From assembly GCA_035458585.1 (NCBI GenBank), contig DATHZN010000060.1, positions 1 to 64,000 on the forward strand: a stretch of DNA of 64,000 nucleotides. Direction: 5' to 3'. Numbering within the stretch: position 1 is the stretch's first letter; the number at the start of each line of letters is the position of its first letter. The DNA comes from Marinobacterium_E sp035458585 (GTDB taxonomy: Bacteria; Pseudomonadota; Gammaproteobacteria; Pseudomonadales; Balneatricaceae). The position numbers were made by a program, and so were the translations under genes. Shown piece after piece: positions 16,239-24,540 of this stretch. Below the pieces are notes generated by a model that was not told the origin of the DNA, did not search any database, and was given only the letters and a program-made list of their open reading frames with translations.

Positions 16239-17630
16239 ATGTTTGCCAATCTAACGGAAAGACTCACCAGCACACTACGCTCGGTAACAGGCCAGGCTAA
16301 GTTAACCGAAGATAATATCAAGGATACCTTGCGCGAAGTGCGTATGGCTTTGCTAGAGGCGGATGTTGCCCTTCCTGTTGTAAAGGCCTTTGTTGGCGCT
16401 GTGAAGGAGCGTGCCGTCGGTCAGGAGGTCGCTAAAAGCCTTAGCCCCGGGCAGGTCTTTGTCAAGATCGTCAACGAAGAGTTGGTTAAAGTCATGGGCG
16501 AGGCTAACGCCAAGCTCAATTTAGCCAGCCAGCCGCCCGCGGTCGTGATGATGGCGGGTCTTCAAGGTGCGGGTAAAACAACATCTGTTGCCAAACTGGC
16601 TCGTTTTCTGCGTGAACGTGAGAAGAAGAAGGTGTTGGTCGTATCAGCTGACATCTATCGGCCTGCAGCGATACGTCAGTTGGAGACGTTGGCAAACGAG
16701 GTGGCAGTTGACTTCTTCCCCTCAACGGCCGAGCAGAAACCGATCGACATTGTGAACGCAGCAATTAATCACGCACGGATACAGCATCATGATGTGCTGT
16801 TGGTTGATACCGCTGGTCGACTGGCGGTTGACGAAGCGATGATGGCTGAAATCAAGCAGCTGCATGAAGCGGTTAAACCGGTTGAAACTCTTTTTGTCGT
16901 AGACTCCATGACGGGTCAGGATGCTGCTAATACGGCCAGCGCCTTTAACGAAGTACTGCCGCTTACCGGCGTTATTCTGACCAAAACCGATGGTGATGCG
17001 CGCGGCGGTGCAGCGCTGTCTGTGCGCCATATTACGGGTAAACCGATCAAGTTCCTCGGTGTGGGGGAGAAGGTCGACGCACTTGAACCCTTCCACCCAG
17101 ACCGTGTGGCGTCTCGTATCCTGGGGATGGGCGATGTCCTCTCTCTTATAGAAGAGGCAGAGCGTAAAATTGATAAGGACAAGGCTGCCAAGCTTGCCAA
17201 GAAGGTTAGCAAAGGTAAGGGCTTTGATCTTGAAGACTTCCGCGACCAGATCAACCAGATGAATAACATGGGCGGCATGATGTCCATGATGGAGAAGCTG
17301 CCGGGAATGGGGCAGCTCGCCCAGGCTGCTCAGTCCGCCCAGGCCGAACAGGGAATGAAGCAGTTTGCTGTCATTATAGATTCCATGACAATGAAAGAGC
17401 GGCGTAACCCCGACATCATCTCGGGTTCGCGTAAGCGTCGCATCGCAGCCGGTTCAGGTACCAGTATTCAGGATATCAATCGTCTGCTCAAACAGCACAA
17501 ACAGATGGCCAAGATGATGAAGAAGTTTGGCTCGAAGTCAGGAATGGCAAAGCTGGCGCGGGGCATGGGTGGTATGAAGGGCATGTTGCCGCCGGGTATG
17601 GGCGGTGGCGGTGGTTTCCCGCGCTTCTGA
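16239..17630 (+). CDS. ffh: Signal recognition particle protein Ffh
   Basis: Ffh binds 4.5S RNA and signal sequences of nascent membrane proteins and delivers ribosomes to FtsY. The 463 residues include an N domain (1-90), a G domain with GLQGAGKTT near residue 107, DTAGR near 190, TKTDGDARGG near 247, and a Met-rich M domain (about 300-460) ending in a Gly-Met-rich tail (GMGGGGGFPRF). The start at 16239 follows AAAGGA. The adjacent rpsP-rimM-trmD-rplS genes follow in the standard order. Confidence 0.99.
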   Translation: MFANLTERLTSTLRSVTGQAKLTEDNIKDTLREVRMALLEADVALPVVKAFVGAVKERAVGQEVAKSLSPGQVFVKIVNEELVKVMGEANAKLNLASQPPAVVMMAGLQGAGKTTSVAKLARFLREREKKKVLVVSADIYRPAAIRQLETLANEVAVDFFPSTAEQKPIDIVNAAINHARIQHHDVLLVDTAGRLAVDEAMMAEIKQLHEAVKPVETLFVVDSMTGQDAANTASAFNEVLPLTGVILTKTDGDARGGAALSVRHITGKPIKFLGVGEKVDALEPFHPDRVASRILGMGDVLSLIEEAERKIDKDKAAKLAKKVSKGKGFDLEDFRDQINQMNNMGGMMSMMEKLPGMGQLAQAAQSAQAEQGMKQFAVIIDSMTMKERRNPDIISGSRKRRIAAGSGTSIQDINRLLKQHKQMAKMMKKFGSKSGMAKLARGMGGMKGMLPPGMGGGGGFPRF

Positions 17631-17657
17631 TTGCTGTTTAAAATCTATACAAAAGGC

Positions 17658-17686
17658 TTTCAACGGGCGTGGAGTTCGCGTAGAAT
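17658..17686 (+). promoter_or_regulatory. Candidate promoter for the rpsP operon
   Basis: TTTCAA (17658-17663) and TAGAAT (17681-17686) are separated by 17 bases, matching the sigma70 spacing. The -35 is only partly conserved. The spacer and following bases also form a GC-rich inverted repeat (GGGCGTGG, 17665-17672; CCACGCCC, 17687-17694), which may instead end the ffh transcript. A leader of about 115 bases would follow, containing a GATGGG/CCCATC hairpin at 17764-17786. Confidence 0.4.
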
Positions 17687-17809
17687 CCACGCCCTGTTTA
17701 ATTTAGGCCTCCGTGCGCCTGGGTGATTCGTAGAATGGCTGAAGCGGGCGGAGAAACAACAATGATGGGCGATCTCAAAACCCATCCCGCGAAGTAAAGG
17801 GGACCTTGC

Positions 17810-18058
17810 ATGGTAACTATTCGTTTGTCTCGTGGCGGCGCTAAAAAGAAGCCGTTCTATCATATCTCTGTTGCAGATTCGCGTTTTGCACGCGACAGCC
17901 GCTTTATTGAGCGGGTGGGCTTTTTCAACCCTGTAGCGCGTGGTCAGGAAGAGAAACTCCGTCTCGACCTGGAGCGTGTTGATTACTGGGTAAGCAAGGG
18001 CGCTCAGATGAGTGACCGCGTTAGCCAGTTGGTTAAAGAAGCACGTAAAGCGCAGTAA
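17810..18058 (+). CDS. rpsP: 30S ribosomal protein S16
   Basis: S16 is a small-subunit assembly protein that binds 16S rRNA. The 82 residues start with MVTIRLSRGGAKKKPFYHI, and the D/N-rich sequence SRFARDSRFIERVGFFNP is typical. GGGGACC lies close before the ATG. It leads the rpsP-rimM-trmD-rplS operon, and rimM follows after 14 bases. Confidence 0.99.
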   Translation: MVTIRLSRGGAKKKPFYHISVADSRFARDSRFIERVGFFNPVARGQEEKLRLDLERVDYWVSKGAQMSDRVSQLVKEARKAQ

Positions 18059-18072
18059 GGTTCACTTAGGGT

Positions 18073-18606
18073 ATGTCTGAGTTTAATGCAGAGGATATCG
18101 TTGTCCTTGGGCGTTTTAACTCACCATTTGGAATTCAGGGGTGGATTAAAGTTTACTCCTACACCGATCCGATGGAGAACATACAGGGTTATCGTCCTTG
18201 GCTCGTAATGCGAAATGGTAAGTGGCAGCCGATTAAGGTGAGCCAAATCAAAAAGCAGGGAAAAGGGTTGATAGCCAAACTGGATAACGTAGAGACACCA
18301 GAAGCAGCAAGAATTCTCTGCGAGACAGAGATCGCAGTACCGAAGACGGCACTGCCGCAGCTTGATGTAGGTGATTTTTATTGGAGCCAGTTGCAGAATC
18401 TTAAGGTTATTACTGAATCCGGCGAGTTGCTGGGTCGGGTTGACCACCTAATGGAGACCGGCGCTAATGATGTGCTGGTAGTCAAAGGGGACGCCGAAAG
18501 CGTCGATCGTGAAACGCGATTAATCCCTTACGTTCCAGATGCAGTGGTTAAAGAGGTTGATTTAGATGCCGGAGTCATCCGGGTCGATTGGGACTCTGAT
18601 TTTTAA
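18073..18606 (+). CDS. rimM: Ribosome maturation factor RimM
   Basis: RimM binds S19 and helps mature the 30S head. The 177-residue protein has the N-terminal beta-barrel starting VVLGRFNSPFGIQGWIKVYSYT (about residues 10-32) and the C-terminal PRC barrel with GELLGRVDHLMETGANDVLVV near 115-135. GTTCACTTAGGGT precedes the ATG 14 bases after rpsP. The gap to trmD is 31 bases. Confidence 0.97.
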   Translation: MSEFNAEDIVVLGRFNSPFGIQGWIKVYSYTDPMENIQGYRPWLVMRNGKWQPIKVSQIKKQGKGLIAKLDNVETPEAARILCETEIAVPKTALPQLDVGDFYWSQLQNLKVITESGELLGRVDHLMETGANDVLVVKGDAESVDRETRLIPYVPDAVVKEVDLDAGVIRVDWDSDF

Positions 18607-18637
18607 GTTAGGGCTTTTAAGTCGGGAGTTCTGAATT

Positions 18638-19411
18638 GTGTGGTTTGGGATCGTATCGCTCTTTCCTGAAATGCTTGAAGCGGTTACTCGCTACGGCGTT
18701 ACAGGTAGAGGCGTCAAACAAGGTCTGATACAGGTCGAGAGTTGGAGTCCGCGTGACTTTACTCAAGACAAGCATCGAACCGTTGACGATCGCCCTTTCG
18801 GGGGAGGTCCGGGGATGCTGATGAAAGTTCAGCCCCTTAAAGATGCGATTCGTGCGGCTAAGGCTGCTGCCGGGGGTAACGCCCGTGTGATCTACCTGTC
18901 GCCCCAGGGGCGCAAGCTGGATCAAGCGGGTGTGCTAGAGCTGGCAGAGCAGGAGCGCCTCATACTGGTCTGTGGTCGATATGAAGGGGTTGATGAACGC
19001 CTGATTGAGACAGAGATAGATGAGGAGTGGTCACTGGGTGATTTCGTGCTCAGTGGTGGCGAGCTCCCGGCAATGGTGATGTTAGACGCCATCGCTCGGC
19101 AGATTCCGGGCGTACTTGGTGATAAGGCGTCAGCTGAAGAGGACTCCTTCGCTGAAGGGTTACTCGATTGCCCTCACTACACACGACCAGAGATTTTGGA
19201 AGATATGCAGGTACCAGCGGTACTGCTCAGCGGGAATCACGCTGAGATCAGACGCTGGAGGCTGAAGCAACAGTTGGGAAGAACCTGGGCAAGGCGCCCG
19301 GAACTGTTGGAAAAAATTGATCTGAACCCGGAACAGCAGGCGCTGTTACACGAATACATCAGCGAGACTGAAAATCAGTCCGCGGTTGAAAAAGTTAGGA
19401 GCGAGCGATGA
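18638..19411 (+). CDS. trmD: tRNA (guanine37-N1)-methyltransferase TrmD
   Basis: TrmD makes m1G37 in tRNAs that read CNN codons, preventing +1 frameshifts. The 257 residues show the deep trefoil knot motifs LSPQGRKLDQ near residue 87, CGRYEGVDERLIE near 111 and SLGDFVLSGGE near 130. It starts with GTG at 18638; GGGAG is 9 bases ahead. The stop overlaps the rplS start by 4 bases (ATGA). Confidence 0.98.
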   Translation: MWFGIVSLFPEMLEAVTRYGVTGRGVKQGLIQVESWSPRDFTQDKHRTVDDRPFGGGPGMLMKVQPLKDAIRAAKAAAGGNARVIYLSPQGRKLDQAGVLELAEQERLILVCGRYEGVDERLIETEIDEEWSLGDFVLSGGELPAMVMLDAIARQIPGVLGDKASAEEDSFAEGLLDCPHYTRPEILEDMQVPAVLLSGNHAEIRRWRLKQQLGRTWARRPELLEKIDLNPEQQALLHEYISETENQSAVEKVRSER

Positions 19412-19767
19412 GCAGCAAAAACTTAATCATTCAGCAGATCGAAGCTGAACAGACTGGTAAAGAAGTACCATCTTTTGGTCCAGGCGACACTGTAGTTGTA
19501 CAGGTTCGCGTAGTTGAGGGTAGCCGCAGCCGTCTGCAGGCGTTTGAAGGTGTGGTCTTAGGCAAGCGTAACCGCGGTCTGAACTCAGCTTTCACTGTGC
19601 GTAAGATCTCTCACGGTGTCGGCGTAGAGCGTACCTTCCAGACCTACAGCCCAACCGTAGAAGCTATCGAAGTTAAGCGTCGCGGTGACGTTCGTCAGGC
19701 GAAGCTTTACTACCTGCGCGAGCGCAGCGGTAAGTCTGCGCGTATCAAAGAGAAGCTCGGCGCCTAA
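19408..19767 (+). CDS. rplS: 50S ribosomal protein L19
   Basis: L19 sits at the subunit interface and forms bridges with 16S rRNA. The 119-residue protein has the typical VQVRVVEGSRSRLQAFEGVVLGKRNRG stretch near residue 30 and the FTVRKISHGVGVERTFQTYSP stretch near 60. Its ATG overlaps the trmD stop. A terminator follows, closing the operon. Confidence 0.99.
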   Translation: MSSKNLIIQQIEAEQTGKEVPSFGPGDTVVVQVRVVEGSRSRLQAFEGVVLGKRNRGLNSAFTVRKISHGVGVERTFQTYSPTVEAIEVKRRGDVRQAKLYYLRERSGKSARIKEKLGA

Positions 19768-19788
19768 GTCACTTCTTGCGGTACAGAG

Positions 19789-19815
19789 AAAGCGGCCTTC
19801 AGGTCGCTTTTTTTT
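19789..19815 (+). terminator. Terminator after rplS
   Basis: AGCGGCCT (19791-19798) and AGGTCGCT (19801-19808) form an 8-bp stem with one G-T pair and a two-base spacer, followed by a run of eight T. Confidence 0.85.
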
Positions 19816-19910
19816 CGGTACCTGGCCCCTTTTTTGGCTAAAAACAGGTCTGATGCTCAATTATTGGTCTAAACTGGAATCTATCAAAGTGGATTGCAGG
19901 CAGATGCGCG

Positions 19911-21356
19911 ATGCGAGCAATTAAGCGACTCTTTGGGGGCGTTCTCTTCTTAGCGCTGATAGCTGGCGCTGCCTATGGTTACGTCTGGTATCAGACCAAA
20001 ACTTTCCTCGAACGGACGGTGCAATCCACTGCTCCCTTCGCGCAGCTCAGTTATCGACATTTCCTCGTTGATCCACGCGGCTTGGTTCGTGTCGATGGGC
20101 TGCAGATTATTCCGCAGGGTTATCGATCTCCAATTGATATCGGAGCCGTAACCCTGCGGTCTGACGACCCTCTGTTTTTCCTTGATCCAGAGGGCCGCAT
20201 TGAGAGTGGCGAGTTTCCAGATTTTCTCTCGCTTGCGCTTGATAATCTCAGTTTAGATATTGGATCAGACTTTGTTAAAGCGATGCAGCCCTCTGAGGCT
20301 GAACTGCTGTTACACATGCAGCAGCCTAATCTCGATGCGCTTGGTTGTGGTAATGTCCTGGCGTTTACCCCCGATGTGGCGACGCAAATGGGTGTGGGGC
20401 GTACAGTGACTGATATGGCGATTACGCTCAGAGCGAATAATGATCAGGGGACGCTGGACATATTCACGGAGGTGGACACAACCGGTCTCTTCTCCCTAAC
20501 CACTGATCTCTCACTGAATTTCGCTGCAGGGTATCTTAAACCTGCTACTTTCGCTGCGGCTAACCCCCGCTTAAGGTCGATGGAGATTGATTACCGTGAT
20601 CTGGGGTACTTTGCAAAACGCGATCGTTACTGCGCCGAGGCAGCCGGGGTGGATGAGTTAACTTACAGGGAGAGCCATCTGGCATTGGTGAAAGAGCGAG
20701 CGCAAGCCTATGCCATGAGTGTGCCGCCCATCCTTTGGCAGGCCTATAGTGATGGCAGTGCAAAAGGGGCGCAGGTACGCTTTGGGATGAGCCCGGTTGG
20801 TGGTTTAGGAGCCGAGGTGATGTTGGGGCTCGGTTCTCCGATCGAGTTGATTGATCGTCTGCGTCTGCGTCTGACAGTGAACAATAAACCCGTCGATTTA
20901 AACCAGGTTGATTGGCTGGCGTTGATGCCTGACCCTGAAGCTGCACTCCAGGCGAATAGACCAGTAGAGTCGAGAGCAGGCGGAAGTTTGGTGGATACAC
21001 CGGAGGTTCAAGCGTCGAAACCACAGCAAGCGGCTCAGCGGACGCAATCCGAGCAGGCGGATGAGCAGTCGGATACCAGGTCTGCTGTTTCGCAGAGTGC
21101 CATGATCGAATTTCCCGGAATGATACCCAAATCCATGAAGACTCCAGAGGTAAAGTTCCGTCGTACGGGGTTCGATGATCTGGGTCAGTATATCAATTCT
21201 GATATTCGCATCTTTACTTACTTTGGGAATCGGGTCGAGGGGCGCCTCGAAGCGGTGGACGGTGATACTATTAAGATCCTCCACAGGGTGGGTAAAGGTT
21301 TAGCGGTCTACCCTGTGGATCGTGAGAAGCTTGAGGTGATCGAGGTGATGCGTTAA
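19911..21356 (+). CDS. Uncharacterised anchored envelope protein between rplS and xerD
   Basis: This 481-residue product was not recognised as a known family. It begins with a positive stretch and one hydrophobic helix (MRAIKRLFGGVLFLALIAGAAYGYVWY, residues 1-27), so it is probably anchored in the inner membrane with the rest in the periplasm. Two-thirds of it is a mixed alpha/beta region with strand-rich sequence. Residues about 355-400 are a Q/S/E-rich linker, and the last 60 (FTYFGNRVEGRLEAVDGDTIKI...VYPVDREKLEVIEV) look like a small beta-barrel resembling Sm folds. That resemblance is by eye. The stop abuts the GTG of xerD, so the two are co-translated. Confidence 0.7.
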   Translation: MRAIKRLFGGVLFLALIAGAAYGYVWYQTKTFLERTVQSTAPFAQLSYRHFLVDPRGLVRVDGLQIIPQGYRSPIDIGAVTLRSDDPLFFLDPEGRIESGEFPDFLSLALDNLSLDIGSDFVKAMQPSEAELLLHMQQPNLDALGCGNVLAFTPDVATQMGVGRTVTDMAITLRANNDQGTLDIFTEVDTTGLFSLTTDLSLNFAAGYLKPATFAAANPRLRSMEIDYRDLGYFAKRDRYCAEAAGVDELTYRESHLALVKERAQAYAMSVPPILWQAYSDGSAKGAQVRFGMSPVGGLGAEVMLGLGSPIELIDRLRLRLTVNNKPVDLNQVDWLALMPDPEAALQANRPVESRAGGSLVDTPEVQASKPQQAAQRTQSEQADEQSDTRSAVSQSAMIEFPGMIPKSMKTPEVKFRRTGFDDLGQYINSDIRIFTYFGNRVEGRLEAVDGDTIKILHRVGKGLAVYPVDREKLEVIEVMR

Positions 21357-22283
21357 GTGGTAGACCGGCGTTTCAGGGCTCGTGCGCCGAAACAAGAAGA
21401 TACAGCGCTTATTACAGATTATGTTCGCTCGCTCTGGATGGAGCGGGGTTTAAGTGACAATACACAAGCCTCTTATCGTCGTGATCTGAATCAGTTTGCC
21501 TGTTGGCTCAACGATCAACAACTCGGCTTGTTACAGGCTGACGCTGCACTCTTGCAGCGTTATTTGGCTTGGCGAATTGCTGAGCAGATGCGAGCCAGTT
21601 CAACCTCGCGTCAACTCTCCTGTCTACGCGGTTTCTATCGATACCTGCTGCGAGATGATTTGATCAGTTCGGACCCAACGCTCAATCTCACCAACCCCAA
21701 AGTGGGGCGTGCGTTACCTAAGAGTCTGAGCGAGACTGACGTAGATGCCCTATTGGCGGCGCCTCGAACAGATGACCCACTGGGTCTGCGTGACCGTACT
21801 ATGCTGGAGTTATTATACGGTTCCGGTCTTCGAATTTCTGAGTTAGTGGGTTTGGAGTTAGAGCAAATTAGCCTCAGATCAGGACTGATTCGGGTCATTG
21901 GTAAGGGTGACAAAGAACGACTCGTACCTCTGGGCGATGAATCAGTTGATTGGTTGGTGCTCTACTTGAAGCAGAGCCGCCCTCTGTTACTGGCGCAAGC
22001 CAATCCATCAACGCTGTTTCTGAGTCGGCGGGGCGTGCAGATGACAAGGCAGACTTTCTGGCATCGAATCCGATATTGGGCTCAGGTTGCCGGTATCGAT
22101 AAGCCATTGTCACCGCACGTACTTCGACATGCCTTTGCGACGCACCTGCTCAATCACGGTGCCGACCTTAGAGCCGTGCAGATGTTGCTAGGTCACGCTA
22201 ACCTTTCGACGACTCAGATCTACACTCAGGTAGCAACGCATAGACTGCAACAGTTACATCAGCAGTTCCATCCTCGTGGTTAG
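21357..22283 (+). CDS. xerD: Site-specific tyrosine recombinase XerD
   Basis: XerD resolves chromosome dimers at dif together with XerC and FtsK. The 308-residue protein has an N-terminal SAM-like core-binding domain (about 15-105) and the catalytic domain. The catalytic residues are visible: Arg in GLRISEL, Lys in VIGKGDKERLVPL, HxxR in HVLRHAFATHLL, His in LLGHANLSTTQIYTQV and the Tyr in the same motif. GTG at 21357 follows directly after the preceding TAA, and no earlier start exists. Its place before dsbC-hom-thrC-recJ is classic for Pseudomonas relatives. Confidence 0.96.
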   Translation: MVDRRFRARAPKQEDTALITDYVRSLWMERGLSDNTQASYRRDLNQFACWLNDQQLGLLQADAALLQRYLAWRIAEQMRASSTSRQLSCLRGFYRYLLRDDLISSDPTLNLTNPKVGRALPKSLSETDVDALLAAPRTDDPLGLRDRTMLELLYGSGLRISELVGLELEQISLRSGLIRVIGKGDKERLVPLGDESVDWLVLYLKQSRPLLLAQANPSTLFLSRRGVQMTRQTFWHRIRYWAQVAGIDKPLSPHVLRHAFATHLLNHGADLRAVQMLLGHANLSTTQIYTQVATHRLQQLHQQFHPRG

Positions 22284-22346
22284 TGCGTTTGTCCGGAGAG
22301 TGCGTTAGCCTAGGTGGAGAATTTGAAATGAGGTTTAGTGCTTAAA

Positions 22347-23063
22347 ATGAAAAAGTTAATCGCCGCTCTGGCGCTATGTTTCTCCCTCTCCGCTGTTGCT
22401 GCAGTAGAGGATGATATTCGTGCTCGTTTGCAACAACTCGACCCCAGTATTCCGATCCAGTCTATCGACGCTGAAGCGCTTGATGGCTTCTACGCAGTTA
22501 CTCTGGCGTCGGGAGAGGTGCTCTATATGAGCGAAGACCAGCAGTTCATTATGTCTGGAACTCTCTATCAGGTCTCGAGTCAGGGGTTGGTAAACCTGAC
22601 TGAAAATCGTCTTAAGTCGATACGCCTTGAGGCGATGAAGGATGTTAAGGACGAGGATATGGTGATCTACCCGGCAGAGGGTGAACGCAAGGTGCGTCTG
22701 TTAGTCTTTACTGACACCGATTGCCCGTACTGCCGCAAGTTGCACGATGAGGTGCCTGAATTGAACGAAATGGGCATTGAGGTGGCCTATCTGGCCTTCC
22801 CACGCTCAGGTCCTGGCACACCGACGGCGCAAAAAATGGAAGCGATCTGGTGTCAGGAAGGCGATGAGAGACTGGCGGCGATGGATCGGGCCAAGAGTGG
22901 CGATGAGAACGCACTGCAGAGTTGCGAAAATGCGGTTAACGACCAGTTTATGCTTGGTCAGCGTGTCGGAGTTACCGGTACGCCCGCACTGATCTTTGAG
23001 GATGGCTCGCTGGTGCCCGGATACGTCCCGGCAGCTCGTTTGAAGCAGATGCTCAATCTCTGA
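22347..23063 (+). CDS. dsbC: Disulfide isomerase DsbC
   Basis: DsbC shuffles wrong disulfides in periplasmic proteins and is kept reduced by DsbD. The 238-residue precursor has a signal peptide (MKKLIAALALCFSLSAVAA), an N-terminal dimerisation domain and a thioredoxin domain with active site DCPYC and a cis-Pro loop GVTGTPALIF. Two starts are possible, GTG at 22338 and ATG at 22347. The ATG gives the standard signal peptide and was preferred, although TGAGGT at 22329-22334 is close to the GTG. It lies between xerD and hom. Confidence 0.95.
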   Translation: MKKLIAALALCFSLSAVAAVEDDIRARLQQLDPSIPIQSIDAEALDGFYAVTLASGEVLYMSEDQQFIMSGTLYQVSSQGLVNLTENRLKSIRLEAMKDVKDEDMVIYPAEGERKVRLLVFTDTDCPYCRKLHDEVPELNEMGIEVAYLAFPRSGPGTPTAQKMEAIWCQEGDERLAAMDRAKSGDENALQSCENAVNDQFMLGQRVGVTGTPALIFEDGSLVPGYVPAARLKQMLNL

Positions 23064-23103
23064 GGCAGCGACAGTAAAAAACGACCGAAAAATAGGTGAT
23101 TTG

Positions 23104-23138
23104 AGGCGGGTGCCGCGTAGAGCGGAGCCCGCCTTTTC
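23104..23138 (+). terminator. Terminator after dsbC
   Basis: AGGCGGG (23104-23110) pairs with CCCGCCT (23128-23134), with an inner CCGC/GCGG stem, then TTTTC. It separates the xerD-dsbC transcript from hom. Confidence 0.8.
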
Positions 23139-23226
23139 GCTATACTAAGCTCCATTTTTTCATGCACCCGGTTTGCCTAATGCGCAGCGAGGCCGATCGT
23201 GTGACTTTGCTAAACGGAGTAAGGTT

Positions 23227-24528
23227 GTGAAACCGGTAAAAGTTGGGATCTGTGGTCTGGGTACTGTCGGTGGCGGTACATTTAATGTGTTGCAACGCAA
23301 CGCGGCGGAGATTGCCCGTCGTGCTGGACGTCGCATCCAGATTGAGCAGGTCGGTATGCGTCGCCCGAACCCAGCATGTGATACCAAGGGTATGCACGTA
23401 ACCGCTGACATTTTTGAAGTAGCGACTAACCCTGAAATCGATATTGTAATTGAGCTGATCGGCGGCTATGACGTCGCTTACAAGCTAGTGATGACCGCTA
23501 TCGAGAACGGTAAGCATGTCGTGACGGCAAACAAAGCGCTGATTGCTGTGCACGGTAACGAGATCTTTGCTGCTGCCCAAGAGAAAAATGTGATGGTGGC
23601 ATTCGAAGCCTCAGTCGCCGGTGGCATCCCAATCATCAAAGCGATCCGAGAAGGTCTCTCAGCCAATAAGATCAACTGGCTCGCCGGTATCATTAATGGC
23701 ACCGGGAACTTCATCATGACTGAGATGCGTGAGAAAGGCCGTGATTTTCAAGATGTTTTGGCAGAGGCGCAGGCACTGGGTTACGCCGAAGCAGATCCAA
23801 CTTTTGATGTTGAAGGCATAGACGCGGCGCACAAACTGACAATTCTGGCTTCCATCGCTTTCGGTATTCCCCTGCAGTTTGAGAAGGCCTACACAGAGGG
23901 GATCAGCCGTATTACAGCCGAGGATGTTAAATACGCTGAAGAGCTTGGCTACCGCATTAAGCATCTGGGGATTAGCCGCCGCACGGCTGCAGGTATTGAG
24001 CTGCGTGTCCACCCGACTCTGGTGCCTCAACAAGCGCTTATCGCCAACGTAAACGGCGTGATGAACGCTGTGCTCGTTGATGGCGATGCGGTTGGGCAGA
24101 CCCTTTATTACGGCCCGGGTGCCGGTGCTGAGCCTACCGCATCCGCTGTTGTAGCTGATGTGGTAGATGTAGTGCGCACGCTAACCGCTGATCGTGATAA
24201 CCGCGTACCTCATCTTGCGTTCCAGCCGGGAGAGTTGTCAGACGCTGAAGTGCTCTCTGTGGACCAGATTGAGACTGGGTATTATCTGCGTATTATGGCC
24301 GTCGAACGTCCAGGCGTATTGGCTCATATCACGCGTATTCTCGGTGACAAAGGGATCAATATCGAAGCGATTACTCAGAAGCAGACTGAAGCGGCGCAAG
24401 TGCCGGTTATTTTGCTGACTCAGAGCGTCAAGGAAGAGATGATGAACCAGGCGATCCGTGAAATTGAAGCGCTCCCCGACATTGTCGGTGAGGTCGTGCG
24501 CATTCGCGTTGAGCACTTGGGTCGTTAA
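23227..24528 (+). CDS. hom: Homoserine dehydrogenase
   Basis: This enzyme reduces aspartate semialdehyde to homoserine for Thr and Met synthesis. The 433-residue protein has a Rossmann NAD(P) domain with GLGTVGGG near residue 10, the catalytic domain with ANKALI and GIINGTGNFI motifs, and a C-terminal ACT domain (about 350-430) for threonine feedback. GTG at 23227 follows GGAG and AAGG and is preferred over a longer frame starting at 23173. ThrC follows by 12 bases, so the two form a threonine operon. Confidence 0.97.
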   Translation: MKPVKVGICGLGTVGGGTFNVLQRNAAEIARRAGRRIQIEQVGMRRPNPACDTKGMHVTADIFEVATNPEIDIVIELIGGYDVAYKLVMTAIENGKHVVTANKALIAVHGNEIFAAAQEKNVMVAFEASVAGGIPIIKAIREGLSANKINWLAGIINGTGNFIMTEMREKGRDFQDVLAEAQALGYAEADPTFDVEGIDAAHKLTILASIAFGIPLQFEKAYTEGISRITAEDVKYAEELGYRIKHLGISRRTAAGIELRVHPTLVPQQALIANVNGVMNAVLVDGDAVGQTLYYGPGAGAEPTASAVVADVVDVVRTLTADRDNRVPHLAFQPGELSDAEVLSVDQIETGYYLRIMAVERPGVLAHITRILGDKGINIEAITQKQTEAAQVPVILLTQSVKEEMMNQAIREIEALPDIVGEVVRIRVEHLGR

Positions 24529-24540
24529 GGAGATATAGAT

